The notes under the pieces are model-generated. The model did not search any database, was not told the origin of the DNA, and saw nothing but the letters and a program-made list of their open reading frames with translations. 64,000 bases of DNA from Streptomyces capitiformicae (GTDB lineage: Bacteria; Actinomycetota; Actinomycetes; Streptomycetales; Streptomycetaceae): the NCBI RefSeq assembly GCF_002214185.1, contig NZ_CP022161.1, forward strand, positions 6,951,486 through 7,015,485, given 5' to 3'. How positions within the stretch are numbered: position 1 is the stretch's first letter; each line of letters begins with the position of its first letter. A program made the translations under genes and the position numbers. Below, piece after piece: positions 43,820 through 53,053 of this stretch.

Positions 43820-44035
43820 GCCCCACCCCCTTACGCAACCTGGCGGCACACGGGGTGAGTTGACGCTCGTCGGAACGAACTGCCTCCATACCCCGTGAGT
43901 TCACACGCATCCGACGCGTGACCGAGGAGCACAGACAGTAGGCCAGGGCGCCGGGACCCGTCCCGAGATGTGACAAGACCCCGGTCTACGCGGTAAAGGG
44001 GCGCAGTTGGGCAACGACCGTCGCCGGGAAACACG

Positions 44036-44069
44036 CGTGGCCCTCCGCCGGCGAGGACGGAGGGCCACG
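44036..44069 (-). terminator. 12-bp hairpin after the acyl-CoA dehydrogenase gene
   Basis: CGTGGCCCTCCG, loop of 10 nt, then CGGAGGGCCACG, 22 nt downstream of the acyl-CoA dehydrogenase stop. It separates that gene from the membrane/VWA operon on the same strand. Confidence 0.65.
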
Positions 44070-44090
44070 GTCGGCCCGGGAAGGCGCGCC

Positions 44091-45248
44091 TTACGGCAGG
44101 TTGCGGGCCATGACGATGCGCTGGACCTGGTTGGTGCCCTCGTATATCTGGGTGATCTTGGCGTCGCGCATCATGCGTTCGACCGGGTAGTCGCGGGTGT
44201 AGCCGTAGCCGCCGAGGAGTTGGACGGCGTCCGTGGTGACCTCCATGGCGATGTCGGAGGCGAAGCACTTGGCGGCGGCGCCCTGGAAGGTGAGGTCGCT
44301 GTCGCCGCGCTCGGAGGCGGCGGCGGCCTGGTAGGTCAGGGCGCGGGCGGCGGTGACCTTCATGGCCATGTCGGCGAGCATGAACTGGATGCCCTGGAAG
44401 TCGGCGATCGGCTTGCCGAACTGCTTGCGTTCCTGGACGTAGCCCTTGGCGTAGTCGAGGGCGCCCTGGGCGACGCCGAGGGCCTGGGCGGCGATGGTGA
44501 TGCGGGTGTGGTCCAGGGTCTTCATCGCGGTGGCGAAGCCCGTGCCCTCCTCGCCGATCATGCGGTCGGCGGGGATGCGGACGTTGTCGAGGTAGACCTC
44601 GCGGGTCGGGGAGCCCTTGATGCCGAGCTTCTTCTCCGGGGCGCCGAAGGAGACGCCCTCGTCGGACTTCTCGACGACGAAGGCGGAGATGCCCTTGCTG
44701 CGCTTCTCGGGGTCGGTGACCGCCATGACCGTGTAGTACTCGGACTCGCCGGCGTTGGTGATCCAGCGCTTCACGCCGTTGAGGATCCAGTGGTCGCCGT
44801 CGCGGACCGCCTTCGTCTTCATGCCGGCCGCGTCGGAGCCCGCGTCCGGCTCGGAGAGGCAGTACGAGAACATCGCGTCGCCCTTGGCGAGCGGGCCCAG
44901 GTACTTCTTCTTCAGCTCCTCGGAGCCGGAGAGGATCACCGGGAGCGAGCCGAGCTTGTTGACGGCCGGGATGAGGGAGGAGGAAACGCAGGCGCGGGCC
45001 ACCTCCTCGATCACGATGACCGTGGCGAGCGCGTCGGCACCGGCGCCGCCGTACTCCTCGGGTACGTGGACGGCGTGCAGGTCGTTCGCGACCAGCGCCT
45101 GAAGCGCCTCCCTGGGGAAGCGGGCCTCCTCGTCCACCGCGGCGGCGTACGGGGCGATCTTCGCCTCGGTGAGGGAACGGATCGCGTCGCGGAGCATGTC
45201 GTGCTCCTCGGACGGGCGGTACAGGTCGAAATCAGCCGATCCGGCCAC
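44091..45248 (-). CDS. Acyl-CoA dehydrogenase
   Basis: FAD enzyme that introduces the 2,3 double bond into acyl-CoA. The 385-residue protein has SYCLSEPDAGSDAAGMKT and WITNAGESEYYTVMAV (FAD/substrate loops), YAKGYVQERKQFGKPIADFQ, and the catalytic glutamate in KITQIYEGTNQVQRIVMARN. Length is normal. Start GTG 45246-45248. Chain-length preference cannot be read from the sequence. Confidence 0.93.
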   Translation of the reverse strand: MAGSADFDLYRPSEEHDMLRDAIRSLTEAKIAPYAAAVDEEARFPREALQALVANDLHAVHVPEEYGGAGADALATVIVIEEVARACVSSSLIPAVNKLGSLPVILSGSEELKKKYLGPLAKGDAMFSYCLSEPDAGSDAAGMKTKAVRDGDHWILNGVKRWITNAGESEYYTVMAVTDPEKRSKGISAFVVEKSDEGVSFGAPEKKLGIKGSPTREVYLDNVRIPADRMIGEEGTGFATAMKTLDHTRITIAAQALGVAQGALDYAKGYVQERKQFGKPIADFQGIQFMLADMAMKVTAARALTYQAAAASERGDSDLTFQGAAAKCFASDIAMEVTTDAVQLLGGYGYTRDYPVERMMRDAKITQIYEGTNQVQRIVMARNLP

Positions 45249-45434
45249 GGTCTCTCACGCTCCTGACGCTAACTACCGTTAAGTAACGCAAAGTTTAGGG
45301 GCCCGCGCACGCGAGTGATACGTGAGCTTGGCGACAGGAAGAACGACAAGGAGAAACTGCCCTGTGAGGGGGCCGAACACGCCCCGACTATGCTCGTGCA
45401 GCGCACTCACGGCCGCATATCCCAGGAGCACTCC

Positions 45435-46778
45435 ATGGCCCTCAAGATCACTGTGATCGGTACCGGCTATCTCGGCGCCACGCACGCCGCCGCCATGGCC
45501 GAGCTGGGTTTCGAGGTGCTCGGGCTCGATGTCGTCGAAGAGAAGATCGACATGCTCCGCAGGGCCGAGGTCCCGATGTACGAGCCGGGGCTCGAGGAGC
45601 TGTTGCGCAGGCATGTCGCCGGGATCGAGGGGTCCACCGGGCGGTTGCGCTTCACGACCGACTACGCCGAGGTCGCGGCCTTCGGTGACATCCACTTCGT
45701 GTGCGTGAACACCCCGCAGCGGCACGGCGAGTACGCCTGCGACATGTCGTACGTCGACGCCGCCTTCGCCGCGCTCGCCCCGCATCTGACGGGCCCGGCG
45801 CTGGTCGTCGGCAAGTCCACCGTGCCCGTCGGATCCGCCGACCGGCTGGCCGCCTACCTCGCCGAGCACGCGCCCGTCGGGGAGGACGCCGAGCTGGCCT
45901 GGAACCCGGAGTTCCTGCGCGAGGGCTTCGCCGTGAACGACACACTGCACCCCGACCGGATCGTGGTGGGGGTGAGGAGTGAGCGCGCCGAGAAGCTGTT
46001 GCGGGAGGTGTACGCCACACCCATCGCCGAGGGCTCGCCCTTCGTCGTCACCGACTTCCCGACCGCCGAGCTGGTGAAGACCTCCGCGAACTCCTTCCTC
46101 GCCACCAAGATCTCGTTCATCAACGCCATGGCCGAGATGTGCGAGGCCTCCGGGGGCGATGTCGCCAAGCTGGCGGAGGCCATCGGGCACGACGACCGGA
46201 TCGGCAAGAAGTTCCTGCGGGCCGGCATCGGCTTCGGCGGCGGCTGTCTGCCGAAGGACATCCGGGCGTTCATGGCGCGCGCCGGTGAGCTGGGGGCCGA
46301 CCAGGCACTGACGTTCCTGCGCGAGATCGACTCCATCAACATGCGCCAGCGCGGGCAGATGGTCGAACTGGCGCGACAGGCGCTGGGCGGCGGCCCCTTC
46401 CTGGGCAAGCGCGTGGCCGTCCTCGGCGCCACCTTCAAGCCCGACTCGGACGACGTACGCGACTCACCCGCCCTGAACGTCGCCGGGCAGATCCACCTCC
46501 AGGGCGGCCAGGTCACGGTGTACGACCCCAAGGGCATGGACAACGCCCGGCGGGTCTTCCCGACCCTCGGGTACGCCGAGACCGCGCTCGACGCCGTACG
46601 GGGCGCCGACATCGTGCTGCATCTGACCGAGTGGCGCGAGTTCCGCGAGCTGGACCCGGCGGCGCTGGGCGAGGTGGCGTCGAAGCGGCTGCTGCTGGAC
46701 GGCCGCAACGCGCTGGACCCGGCGCTGTGGCGCAAGGCCGGGTGGACGTACCGGGCGATGGGGCGGCCTACGGCGTAG
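45435..46778 (+). CDS. UDP-glucose/GDP-mannose dehydrogenase family protein
   Basis: Four-electron oxidation of a nucleotide sugar to a uronate. From ATG 45435 with AGGAG six nt upstream, 447 residues. The Rossmann start is ITVIGTGYLGATHAAAMAEL. VGKSTVPVGSADRL and WNPEFLREGFAVNDTLHPDR follow, the catalytic cysteine is in GIGFGGGCLPKDIRAFM, and the C-terminal binding domain has LGATFKPDSDDVRDSPALNV. It may supply a uronic acid for the surface polymers suggested elsewhere in the window; this link is inference. Confidence 0.92.
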   Translation: MALKITVIGTGYLGATHAAAMAELGFEVLGLDVVEEKIDMLRRAEVPMYEPGLEELLRRHVAGIEGSTGRLRFTTDYAEVAAFGDIHFVCVNTPQRHGEYACDMSYVDAAFAALAPHLTGPALVVGKSTVPVGSADRLAAYLAEHAPVGEDAELAWNPEFLREGFAVNDTLHPDRIVVGVRSERAEKLLREVYATPIAEGSPFVVTDFPTAELVKTSANSFLATKISFINAMAEMCEASGGDVAKLAEAIGHDDRIGKKFLRAGIGFGGGCLPKDIRAFMARAGELGADQALTFLREIDSINMRQRGQMVELARQALGGGPFLGKRVAVLGATFKPDSDDVRDSPALNVAGQIHLQGGQVTVYDPKGMDNARRVFPTLGYAETALDAVRGADIVLHLTEWREFRELDPAALGEVASKRLLLDGRNALDPALWRKAGWTYRAMGRPTA

Positions 46779-46804
46779 GGGCCCACGGGGCCGGGCATGA
46801 AGGT

Positions 46805-46845
46805 GACGCCGTTCCGGCCGAGGCTCAGTCGGCCGGAACGGCGTC
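46805..46845 (+). terminator. 16-bp perfect hairpin terminator
   Basis: GACGCCGTTCCGGCCG, 9-nt loop, then CGGCCGGAACGGCGTC followed by TTCTCCTATTG. It lies 27 nt past the stop of the nucleotide-sugar dehydrogenase. Confidence 0.85.
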
Positions 46846-46895
46846 TTCTCCTATTGTCCATGGTCTGGGTGGCGGGTGGGGCGCGAAGCGCCTTC

Positions 46896-47028
46896 TTCAC
46901 AGCTTCGCGGTTCATGGCTTCGCGGTTCATGGCTTCGCGCTTCACAGCTTCGCGCTTCATGGCCCGCGCTTCACAGCTTCGCGCTTCACAGCTTCGCGCT
47001 TCATGGCCCGCGCTTCGTGGCTTAGCGA
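46896..47028. repeat. Nine-unit 15-bp tandem repeat
   Basis: Units alternate between TTCACAGCTTCGCGC/G and TTCATGGCTTCGCGC/G, with two 14-bp variants (TTCATGGCCCGCGC) and a final TTCGTGGCTTAGCGA. The array fills the space between the dehydrogenase terminator and the 3' end of the CGNR gene. There are no spacers, so it is not CRISPR. Confidence 0.85.
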
Positions 47029-47039
47029 TCAGTACGCGG

Positions 47040-47546
47040 TCACTTCGCGCGGTATCTGCGCATCTTCGCGCGTGCCCCGCACACCTGCATCGAGCACCAG
47101 CGGCCGCGGCCGGCCGGGCTGCGGTCGTAGTACGCCCAGTGGCAGTCGGCGGCCTCGCAGGCCTTGAGTCGTTGCCAGGTGCCGGCGGCGAGGGCCTCGG
47201 CCACGGCCGCCGCCACACGGGAGACCAGTGGGGCCGGGTCGGTGGCGGGGCGCAGGGACGCCGAGCCGTCCTCGGCGGAGATCGCGACGACGAGGGGCGC
47301 GGCGGTCAGGAGTGCGCCGAGCGGGGTCACCGGGCGGTGCGGTGGGTGGCCGGCGTGGGCCAGCAGTGCCACCCGTAGGGATTCGCGCAGCTCCCGTATG
47401 CCGGACAGGTCCTCACCCTCCGCGAGGTCGAGACGCGCCCGGCCTTCCGGTGTCTCCAGGGCGTCGGTGCCCGACTCCAGGTCCAGCGTGTTCACCAGGC
47501 TCTCGATGAGGGCCAGGCCACCGGGGGCGGGCGCTCTCTCGCTCAT
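47040..47546 (-). CDS. CGNR zinc-finger domain protein
   Basis: 168 residues: an N-terminal ABATE-like region (ALIESLVNTLDLESGTDALE) and a C-terminal treble-clef finger CEAADCHWAYYDRSPAGRGR followed by WCSMQVCGARAKMRRYR. The usual CGNR tetrad reads CGAR here. Such proteins are considered ligand-sensing DNA-binding regulators. It is divergent from the VOC gene 97 bp away, which it may control. Confidence 0.85.
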   Translation of the reverse strand: MSERAPAPGGLALIESLVNTLDLESGTDALETPEGRARLDLAEGEDLSGIRELRESLRVALLAHAGHPPHRPVTPLGALLTAAPLVVAISAEDGSASLRPATDPAPLVSRVAAAVAEALAAGTWQRLKACEAADCHWAYYDRSPAGRGRWCSMQVCGARAKMRRYRAK

Positions 47547-47643
47547 GCTTGCGATGTTACCCCCTGTGCGGCAGCATGGAGTAACCGTTACCGATTACCC
47601 GCTTGCACAGGTAACCGAATCTCGCAGCTGAGGAGAGAAGGCC

Positions 47644-48006
47644 ATGGCCATCGCCAAGCTGGATGTCGTCGTACTGGACTGTCCCGACCCGGTCGCGCTC
47701 GCCGGGTTCTATGCCGGGGTGCTCGGGGGGACGGTCGTCGAGGATGCGGACTGGGTCGATCTGAAGCTGCCGGGGGGTGGGGTCTCGTTGGCGTTCCAGG
47801 CCGCGCCGGGGTTTGTGCCGCCGGAGTGGCCCGCGCCGGACCACTCGCAGCAGTTTCATCTGGATCTGACCGTGGAGGACATCGATGCCGCGGAGAAGGA
47901 GGTGCTGGCGTTGGGGGCGCGGCCGTTGGAGGTGGAGGATCGTGAGCGGAGCTTCCGGGTGTACGCGGACCCGGCGGGGCATCCGTTCTGCCTCTGCCGG
48001 TGCTAG
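47644..48006 (+). CDS. VOC (glyoxalase/dioxygenase fold) family protein
   Basis: A 120-residue protein starting MAIAKLDVVVLDCPDPVALA with FYAGVLGGTVVEDADWVDLK and HLDLTVEDIDAAEKEVLALG, ending DPAGHPFCLCRC. This is a single VOC unit as in small glyoxalase-like proteins. The ribosome site is GAGGAGAG. Its TAG stop shares the CTAG at 48003-48006 with the stop of the convergent dipeptidase-like gene, so the two genes overlap by 4 bp tail to tail. Confidence 0.88.
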   Translation: MAIAKLDVVVLDCPDPVALAGFYAGVLGGTVVEDADWVDLKLPGGGVSLAFQAAPGFVPPEWPAPDHSQQFHLDLTVEDIDAAEKEVLALGARPLEVEDRERSFRVYADPAGHPFCLCRC

Positions 48007-49208
48007 GCGCTTCTGACGGAGATTCCCGGTGATCCCCCTGCTCGGCCGTCCAGGTCTGCGATCTTCGCCGTCGAGGCCTCTCTGCGGTCCTGGGCGGCTC
48101 TGGCCGTGAAGTCGGCCGTGCGAAGGACTCGTTGGACGTTGCCCCAGGTCAGGAGGGCCAGGTCGTCCTGGGACCAGCCTCTGTGCAGCAGCTCGGCCAC
48201 CAGGCGGGGGTAGCAGGAGGCGTCGGCCAGGTTCTGGGGGTGGGCCGCGCCGGAGTCGTACGTGCCGGAGAGGCCCACGCACTCGGGGCCGGCGATCGCC
48301 CGGACGTGGTCGAGGTGGTCGGCGACGTCGCCGATGGACGGGCCGATCTGTTCGGCGGTGAGCGGGACCATGCACAGGCCGTGGGCCTCGCCGAGTGCGG
48401 CGAGAAGGTCGTCGGGGAGGTTCATGGGGTGGGGGCGCAGGGCCTGGGCCGCCGAGCGGGTGCAGAGGACAGGGGAGCGCGAGACCGCCAGGGCCCGGCG
48501 GATGGTGCGCTCGGAGGCGCCGGAGACGTCGGCGAGGACGCCGACGCGGTTCATCTCGCGGACCACTTCCTCGCCGAACCGGCTCAGCCCGGCCTCGCCC
48601 GCCCAGGAGGCGCCGGCGAGGGTGACGGCCTTCACGCCGAGGGCGTGCAGGGCGCGGAGGATGCCGAGGGAGTCGCCGAGGGAGGGGGCCCCGGCCGGGC
48701 CGAGCAGAATGGCGACGCGGCCGCAGTTACGGGCGTCGGTGGTCTCCCCCGCGCTGTGCACGAGCCGCAGGCCCTCGGGGTGGGCGTGGACCACCGTCCG
48801 GACCAGGTCCAGCTGTTCGAGGGTGGCGCCGACGGCGCGCTCGCCCGTCAGCCCGTCCGACAGGTGCAGCGACCAGAACAGCGCGCCGATGTGGCCCTTG
48901 CGCATCCGCGGCACATCGGTGTCCACGCCGCCCTCGCCCAGTTCGAGGTCGTACGAGGGGAAATGGCGCAGCACCCAGGGCAGTCCGCTGTAACCGTCGG
49001 CCACGGGGTGGGCGGCGAGGAAGTCGTGCGCCTCCGCCAGCCCGTCCGGGTCCTCCAGGTCCTGCTCATCCTCCAGGACCTCCAGGTCCTTCAGGTCCTT
49101 CAGGTCCTCCAGCCCTTCGGGGGCGGCCTGGGGCGCCTCGGCGCGGGGCGGCGAGTCGAGCGCGCCCGCTGCCGCTGTCGCTTCGAGTTCGTCCTGCAGG
49201 TCTGCCAT
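48003..49208 (-). CDS. M19 dipeptidase paralogue lacking catalytic ligands (pseudoenzyme)
   Basis: From ATG 49206-49208 with GGAGG seven nt upstream, 401 residues. It aligns along its length with the adjacent dipeptidase but every zinc-ligand position differs: GHND becomes GYSG (VADGYSGLPW), GAEGG becomes GPAGA, VDLSHVA becomes ADVSGAS, and FSHSSS becomes LCTRSA. It also has an extra N-terminal acidic Leu-rich repeat (LEDLKDLKDLEVLEDEQDLE). The frame is intact and codon use is normal, so it is maintained as a non-hydrolytic protein, not an ordinary pseudogene. Confidence 0.8.
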   Translation of the reverse strand: MADLQDELEATAAAGALDSPPRAEAPQAAPEGLEDLKDLKDLEVLEDEQDLEDPDGLAEAHDFLAAHPVADGYSGLPWVLRHFPSYDLELGEGGVDTDVPRMRKGHIGALFWSLHLSDGLTGERAVGATLEQLDLVRTVVHAHPEGLRLVHSAGETTDARNCGRVAILLGPAGAPSLGDSLGILRALHALGVKAVTLAGASWAGEAGLSRFGEEVVREMNRVGVLADVSGASERTIRRALAVSRSPVLCTRSAAQALRPHPMNLPDDLLAALGEAHGLCMVPLTAEQIGPSIGDVADHLDHVRAIAGPECVGLSGTYDSGAAHPQNLADASCYPRLVAELLHRGWSQDDLALLTWGNVQRVLRTADFTARAAQDRREASTAKIADLDGRAGGSPGISVRSA

Positions 49209-49312
49209 GGCGGACCTCCGTAGCCGGTCGGTGAACGCAGTTACCGTCACCGTGGCACGGCGGCCGCCCGCCTTCCTGGTGGGTGGGGCGTTCGGGGTAA
49301 CCGGCCCGGGTG

Positions 49313-50500
49313 TCACCCGTCGAGCTGCTCCAGCGTCGCGTTCGACGGGGCCGTACGGGACCGCAGGTCACTGGCCACGTCCTCGGCCGCGCCCAGCACA
49401 CGTACAGCGTTCTGCCAGGTCAGCTTGGTCAGGTCGGTCCGGGACCAGCCGCGGTCGAGGAGTTCGGCGATCAGGTTCGGGTAGCCGGAGACGTCGTCGA
49501 GGCCGTCCGGGGTGAAGGCCGTGCCGTCGTAGTCGCCGCCGATGCCGAGGTGGTCGATGCCGGCGACCTCGCGCATGTGGTCGAGATGGTCCGCGACCGT
49601 GGACACCGTGGCGATCGGGCGTGGGTTCCGCTCCTCGAAGGCGCGGTGGATCGCCATGGCCTCGGGGGTGGTGTCGAGGTGGTGCAAGCCGTGGGCGCGC
49701 AGGTTCTCGTCGGCGGCGGCCGTCCAGTCGACGGCGGCCTGGAGCACGAACTTCGGCACGAAGGTCACCATCGCCACTCCCCCGTTCGCGGGGAGGCGTT
49801 CCAGGACGTCGTCCGGGATGTTGCGGGGATGGTCGCAGACGGCCCTCGACGAGGAGTGGGAGAAGATCACCGGGGCGACGGAGGTGTCGAGCGCGTCGCG
49901 CATCGTCGTCGCCGCCACATGGGAGAGGTCGACGAGCATGCCCTCGCGGTTCATCTCCCTGACGACCGCGCGGCCGAAGGCCGTGAGGCCGCCGACCGCC
50001 GGGTCGTCGGTCGCCGAGTCCGCCCAGGCGATGTTGTCGTTGTGGGTGAGCGTCATGTAGCGGACGCCCAGCGCGTACAACGCCCGCAGGGTGGCGAGGG
50101 AGTTGTCGATGGAGTGGCCGCCCTCGGCTCCCATCAGGGAGGCGACGCGGCCCTCGGCGCGGGCCGCCTCCATGTCGGCGGCGGTCAGCGCGGCCCGCAG
50201 CGCCGCCGGATAGCGGTCGATCAACTGCCGTACGCAGTCGATCTGTTCGAGGGTCGCGGGCACGGCCCCCGGCCGGGCTGCTGCATGTGAGGGCACGTAC
50301 ACCGACCAGAACTGCGCCCCGACGCCGCCCGCGCGCAGCCGGGCCAGGTCGGTGTGCAGATGGGCGCTCTGGTCGGTGGCGATGTCGCGGGCGTCCAGGT
50401 CGTAGCGGACCTGCTCGCGCAGCGCCCAGGGCAGGTCGTTGTGCCCGTCGGCGACGGGGAACTCCCGCAGCAGTTCCCGCGCCCGGTCCAGTGATGTCAT
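49313..50500 (-). CDS. Membrane-dipeptidase family (M19) peptidase
   Basis: Di-zinc peptidase of the renal dipeptidase type. From ATG 50498-50500 with GGGGGAG six nt upstream, 395 residues. Metal ligands are present: HxD in [18 protein letters not shown], glutamate in [16 protein letters not shown], histidines in [14 protein letters not shown] and [39 protein letters not shown] closes the active site. There is no signal peptide, so it is cytosolic. Two upstream in-frame ATGs add a low-complexity [11 protein letters not shown] stretch and were not chosen. It sits 104 bp upstream of the degenerate paralogue on the same strand. Confidence 0.9.
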   Translation of the reverse strand: MTSLDRARELLREFPVADGHNDLPWALREQVRYDLDARDIATDQSAHLHTDLARLRAGGVGAQFWSVYVPSHAAARPGAVPATLEQIDCVRQLIDRYPAALRAALTAADMEAARAEGRVASLMGAEGGHSIDNSLATLRALYALGVRYMTLTHNDNIAWADSATDDPAVGGLTAFGRAVVREMNREGMLVDLSHVAATTMRDALDTSVAPVIFSHSSSRAVCDHPRNIPDDVLERLPANGGVAMVTFVPKFVLQAAVDWTAAADENLRAHGLHHLDTTPEAMAIHRAFEERNPRPIATVSTVADHLDHMREVAGIDHLGIGGDYDGTAFTPDGLDDVSGYPNLIAELLDRGWSRTDLTKLTWQNAVRVLGAAEDVASDLRSRTAPSNATLEQLDG

Positions 50501-50552
50501 ACCCGTCTCCCCCATGGTGCCCATCGTCCCGGTCGTCCCCGTCATTCCGTCA

Positions 50553-50627
50553 CGTCCACTTCCCGAAGGCGGTGCCACGTCTACTTCCCGAAGGCGGAGC
50601 TGCGTCTACTTCCCGAAGCCGAAGCCG
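50553..50627. repeat. 25-bp tandem repeat, three copies, over the purE 3' end
   Basis: CGTCCACTTCCCGAAGGCGG..., CGTCTACTTCCCGAAGGCGG... and CGTCTACTTCCCGAAGCCGA... lie head to tail. The last unit contains the purE stop and final codons; the other two lie downstream in the gap before the dipeptidase start. Confidence 0.75.
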
Positions 50628-51130
50628 CTGTCGGAGCCCTCGACCTTGGCGCGCAGGCGCTTGCCCTTCTCGGTGGCCTGGTCGTTCAGCTCCTGTTGGA
50701 ACTCCCGCATACGGCCGAGAAGTTCCTCGTCCTGGGTGGCCAGGATGCGGGCGGCGAGCAGACCGGCGTTGCGGGCGCCGGCGACGGAGACGGTCGCGAC
50801 GGGCACACCGGCCGGCATCTGCACGATCGACAGCAGGGAGTCCATGCCGTCGAGGTACTTCAGCGGCACGGGGACGCCGATGACCGGGAGCGGGGTGACG
50901 GAGGCGAGCATTCCGGGCAGATGGGCGGCGCCGCCCGCACCCGCGATGATCACCTTGATCCCCCGGTCCGCGGCCTCCTCGCCGTACGCGACCATCTCGC
51001 GCGGCATCCGGTGCGCGGAGACGACATCGACCTCGAACTCGATCTCGAACTCGTCGAGGGCCTGAGCGGCGGCCTCCATGACGGGCCAGTCGGAGTCCGA
51101 CCCCATGACAATGCCTACGACAGGGCTCAT
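50606..51130 (-). CDS. purE: N5-carboxyaminoimidazole ribonucleotide mutase
   Basis: Class I PurE of purine synthesis, moving the carboxyl group of N5-CAIR to C4. The 174-residue protein has [38 protein letters not shown] (catalytic histidine), [20 protein letters not shown] and [20 protein letters not shown]. It ends in a short DSGFGFGK tail whose coding DNA is part of a 25-bp tandem repeat. Its start overlaps the purK stop by 4 bp, so purK-purE is an operon. Confidence 0.96.
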   Translation of the reverse strand: MSPVVGIVMGSDSDWPVMEAAAQALDEFEIEFEVDVVSAHRMPREMVAYGEEAADRGIKVIIAGAGGAAHLPGMLASVTPLPVIGVPVPLKYLDGMDSLLSIVQMPAGVPVATVSVAGARNAGLLAARILATQDEELLGRMREFQQELNDQATEKGKRLRAKVEGSDSGFGFGK

Positions 51131-52287
51131 TCGGTGATCGTGCCTCTCAGGTATCCGGCGGCGTGACGGGCGCGGTCCAGCGCGTCGTCGAGGTCGTCGC
51201 CGTAGGTGTTGACGTGGCCGACCTTGCGGCCGGGCTTCACGTCCTTGCCGTACATGTGGATCTTGAGCCGGGGGTCGCGGGCCATGCAGTGCAGGTAGGC
51301 CGAGTACATGTCGGGGTAGTCACCGCCGAGGACGTTGACCATGACGGTCCACGGCGCACGCGGGCGCGGGTCGCCCAGCGGCAGGTCGAGGACGGCCCGT
51401 ACATGGTTGGCGAACTGGCTGGTGATCGCGCCGTCCTGGGTCCAGTGGCCCGAGTTGTGGGGGCGCATCGCCAACTCGTTGACGAGGATGCGTCCGTCGC
51501 GCGTCTGGAAGAGTTCGACGGCGAGATGGCCGACGACGTCCAGTTCCTTCGCGATCCGCAGGGCCATCTCCTCGGCCCGGAGGGCGAGCGCCTCGTCCAG
51601 GTCGGGGGCGGGTGCGATGACCGTGTCACAGACGCCGTTCACCTGCTGCGACTCGACGACCGGGTACGCGACGGCCTGACCGTGCGGCGACCGTACGACG
51701 TTCGCGGCCAACTCCCGTACGAAGTCGACCTTCTCCTCGGCGAGGACGGGGACGCCGGCGCGGAACGGTTCGGCGGCGTCCTCGACCGAGCGGACGACCC
51801 ACACGCCCTTGCCGTCGTAGCCGCCGCGGACGGTCTTGAGGATGACCGGAAAACCGTCATCCTCGGCCCCTTCAGGAAGCCCCTCGGCGGCGAAGGCCGC
51901 CACATCCGCCGGATCGGCGACGATCCGGTGCCGGGGGCACGGGACGCCGATCGCGTCGAGCTTCGCCCGCATCACGCCCTTGTCCTGGGCGTGCTGCAGA
52001 GCGTCCGGGCCCGGGCGTACGGGGATGCCGTCCGCCTCCAGGGCCCGTAGATGCTCGGTGGGTACGTGTTCGTGATCAAAGGTGATCACGTCGCAGCCCT
52101 GCGCGAACTCGCGGAGCGTGTCGAGGTCGCGATAGTCGCCGATGACGACATCGCTCACCACCTGCGCCGCGGAATCCTGAGGGGTGTCACTGAGAAGCTT
52201 GAACCTGATGCCGAGCGGGATGCCCGCCTCGTGTGTCATACGAGCGAGCTGACCCCCGCCGACCATGCCGACTACCGGGAACGTCAC
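51127..52287 (-). CDS. purK: 5-(carboxyamino)imidazole ribonucleotide synthase
   Basis: ATP-grasp enzyme that makes N5-CAIR from AIR, bicarbonate and ATP, the substrate of PurE. From GTG 52285-52287 the protein is 386 residues, beginning [20 protein letters not shown]. It has [38 protein letters not shown] (ATP-binding lysine), [20 protein letters not shown] (metal/ATP site) and [17 protein letters not shown]. The start was chosen at the family N-terminus; the open frame extends upstream but without similarity. It is divergent from gtrA. Confidence 0.95.
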   Translation of the reverse strand: MTFPVVGMVGGGQLARMTHEAGIPLGIRFKLLSDTPQDSAAQVVSDVVIGDYRDLDTLREFAQGCDVITFDHEHVPTEHLRALEADGIPVRPGPDALQHAQDKGVMRAKLDAIGVPCPRHRIVADPADVAAFAAEGLPEGAEDDGFPVILKTVRGGYDGKGVWVVRSVEDAAEPFRAGVPVLAEEKVDFVRELAANVVRSPHGQAVAYPVVESQQVNGVCDTVIAPAPDLDEALALRAEEMALRIAKELDVVGHLAVELFQTRDGRILVNELAMRPHNSGHWTQDGAITSQFANHVRAVLDLPLGDPRPRAPWTVMVNVLGGDYPDMYSAYLHCMARDPRLKIHMYGKDVKPGRKVGHVNTYGDDLDDALDRARHAAGYLRGTITE

Positions 52288-52489
52288 ACCCCCAGGGTAT
52301 CGGCCACGGAATCGGCCACTCCCGGGCGTCCGATTTCCCCTGCCTTTTGCGCCCTGGGCGCGGGCTGTGAGCTGCCCCACAGGCATTGCCAAGGGGTGCT
52401 GGTTAGCATGGCTGAACCAGTGATTTTCGACCGACGATCCATCCATTTCGGACATAACAGACCGGACCGAGCGACGGGGGCCGCACACG

Positions 52490-53047
52490 ATGGGAAGTAC
52501 CACCTCGGGGCCTCATGCGAAGCCCCGCGGCGTCCTGCGCCGACGGATCGACCAGTTCGTACGTGAGGTCGTCAAGTTCGGGGCGGTTGGCGGTGCGGGG
52601 CTGCTGGTGAATCTCGCCGTGTTCAACCTCGTACGGCACACCACCGACCTCCAGGTCGTGCGGGCCAGCGTCATCGCCACGGTCGTCGCCATCGCCTTCA
52701 ACTACGTCGGCTTCCGCTACTTCACGTACCGGGACCGCGACAAGAGCGGCCGTACGAAGGAGATGACCCTCTTCCTGCTGTTCAGCGCGGTCGGCCTGGT
52801 GATCGAGAACGGCGTGCTGTACACGGCGACGTACGGCTTCGACTGGGACAGCCCGTTGCAGAGCAACATCTTCAAGTTCCTCGGCATCGGCATCGCGACC
52901 CTCTTCCGGTTCTGGTCGTATCGCACATGGGTGTTCCGCGCGCTGCCCGCGCGAGCGGCGGTCGCCAGCGCCGAATCGTTCCTCGAAGCGGGGGCCGCCC
53001 ATCCGCCTGCCCTTACCGGGGGTGCGGTGAAGCGACCGCCCCGCTAG
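52490..53047 (+). CDS. GtrA family membrane protein
   Basis: A 185-residue protein with four TM helices: VKFGAVGGAGLLVNLAVFNL, VRASVIATVVAIAFNYVGFR, LFLLFSAVGLVIENGVLYTA and IFKFLGIGIATLFRFWSYRT. FNYVGFRYFTYR and WSYRTWVF are the family signatures. GtrA proteins help move polyprenyl-linked sugars across the membrane for wall polysaccharides, consistent with the glycosyltransferases and LCP ligases in the window. Start ATG 52490. Confidence 0.9.
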   Translation: MGSTTSGPHAKPRGVLRRRIDQFVREVVKFGAVGGAGLLVNLAVFNLVRHTTDLQVVRASVIATVVAIAFNYVGFRYFTYRDRDKSGRTKEMTLFLLFSAVGLVIENGVLYTATYGFDWDSPLQSNIFKFLGIGIATLFRFWSYRTWVFRALPARAAVASAESFLEAGAAHPPALTGGAVKRPPR

Positions 53048-53053
53048 ACGCTA

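Noticed and set aside
43850..44035. Paired GAACTCAC/CAACTCAC words upstream of the membrane/VWA operon as a defined operator
   Set aside because: The two words are suggestive but short, inexact and about 45 bp apart; not enough to call a site.
46896..47028. CRISPR array
   Set aside because: Units are contiguous without spacers and no cas genes are near.
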